A stretch of 64,000 bases of DNA from Brevibacterium marinum. Its GTDB lineage: Bacteria > Actinomycetota > Actinomycetes > Actinomycetales > Brevibacteriaceae. The notes beneath the pieces were generated by a model. The model was not told the DNA's origin, did no database searches, and was given only the letters and a program-made list of their open reading frames with translations. Both the position numbers and the translations under genes were made by a program. Shown piece after piece: positions 63,965-64,000 of this stretch (positions within the stretch are counted from its first letter, which is position 1; every line of letters begins with the position of its first letter). The stretch covers positions 1,736,001 to 1,800,000 of the forward strand of contig NZ_JAATJN010000001.1 in the NCBI RefSeq assembly GCF_011927955.1, in the 5' to 3' direction.

Positions 63965-64000
63965 CGCCCGGTAGTGATCCGTTCACTTCCCGGAGTCCAA

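Overview
The window reads as chromosomal DNA of a high-GC actinobacterium, most likely a Brevibacterium-type organism. The grounds are strong G/C preference at third codon positions, many GTG starts, a DrrAB-type exporter, an Rv1002c-like protein O-mannosyltransferase, an RpfB-type resuscitation factor and a CIRCE-controlled groESL operon. The genus is inferred from gene content; no rRNA or tRNA gene was found.

Layout. 1-7.5 kb: edge of a DUF3626 gene, a methyltransferase, fhs, a P5C reductase, and a class A beta-lactamase lipoprotein facing a LysR regulator that is coupled to a second, atypical serine hydrolase. 7.9-10.6 kb: metNIQ methionine importer. 10.8-17 kb: RpiR regulator divergent from an AbgT transporter, an S15/CocE hydrolase and a gamma-glutamyltransferase-like protein, which look like one uptake-and-hydrolysis module. 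17.3-20.5 kb: GT2, polytopic membrane protein and GtrA flippase, probably lipid-linked sugar transfer to the envelope. 20.7-25.4 kb: ArsR-SRPBCC pair, two small proteins, and a DrrAB exporter divergent from its TetR regulator.

25.5-40.9 kb is the most unusual part, a nonulosonic (sialic) acid glycopolymer locus. It holds a NeuA-phosphatase fusion, a short NeuB that ends before the usual SAF domain, three polysialyltransferase-like proteins (one fused to a HAD domain and a further C-terminal region), a DUF6716-like glycosyltransferase, a GT2, a pyruvyltransferase-like protein, and a protein whose N-terminal half resembles GT42 sialyltransferases while its C-terminal half is a GT8 transferase. 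It probably builds a sialylated cell-wall polymer.

41-54.8 kb: O-mannosyltransferase, three DUF4190 membrane proteins, rsmI, then metG-tatD-rpf. Between rsmI and metG lies an AbiEi/DUF559-like gene split by an intact IS21-family element with a 6-bp target duplication. Two near-identical hairpins bracket that gene. 55-64 kb: groES-groEL with two CIRCE operators, a MacB-like ABC pair, a rifamycin-phosphotransferase/PEP-synthase-like protein and an acyltransferase at the right edge.

Short tandem repeats recur throughout, in gene tails, membrane-protein loops and intergenic gaps. There is no CRISPR array.
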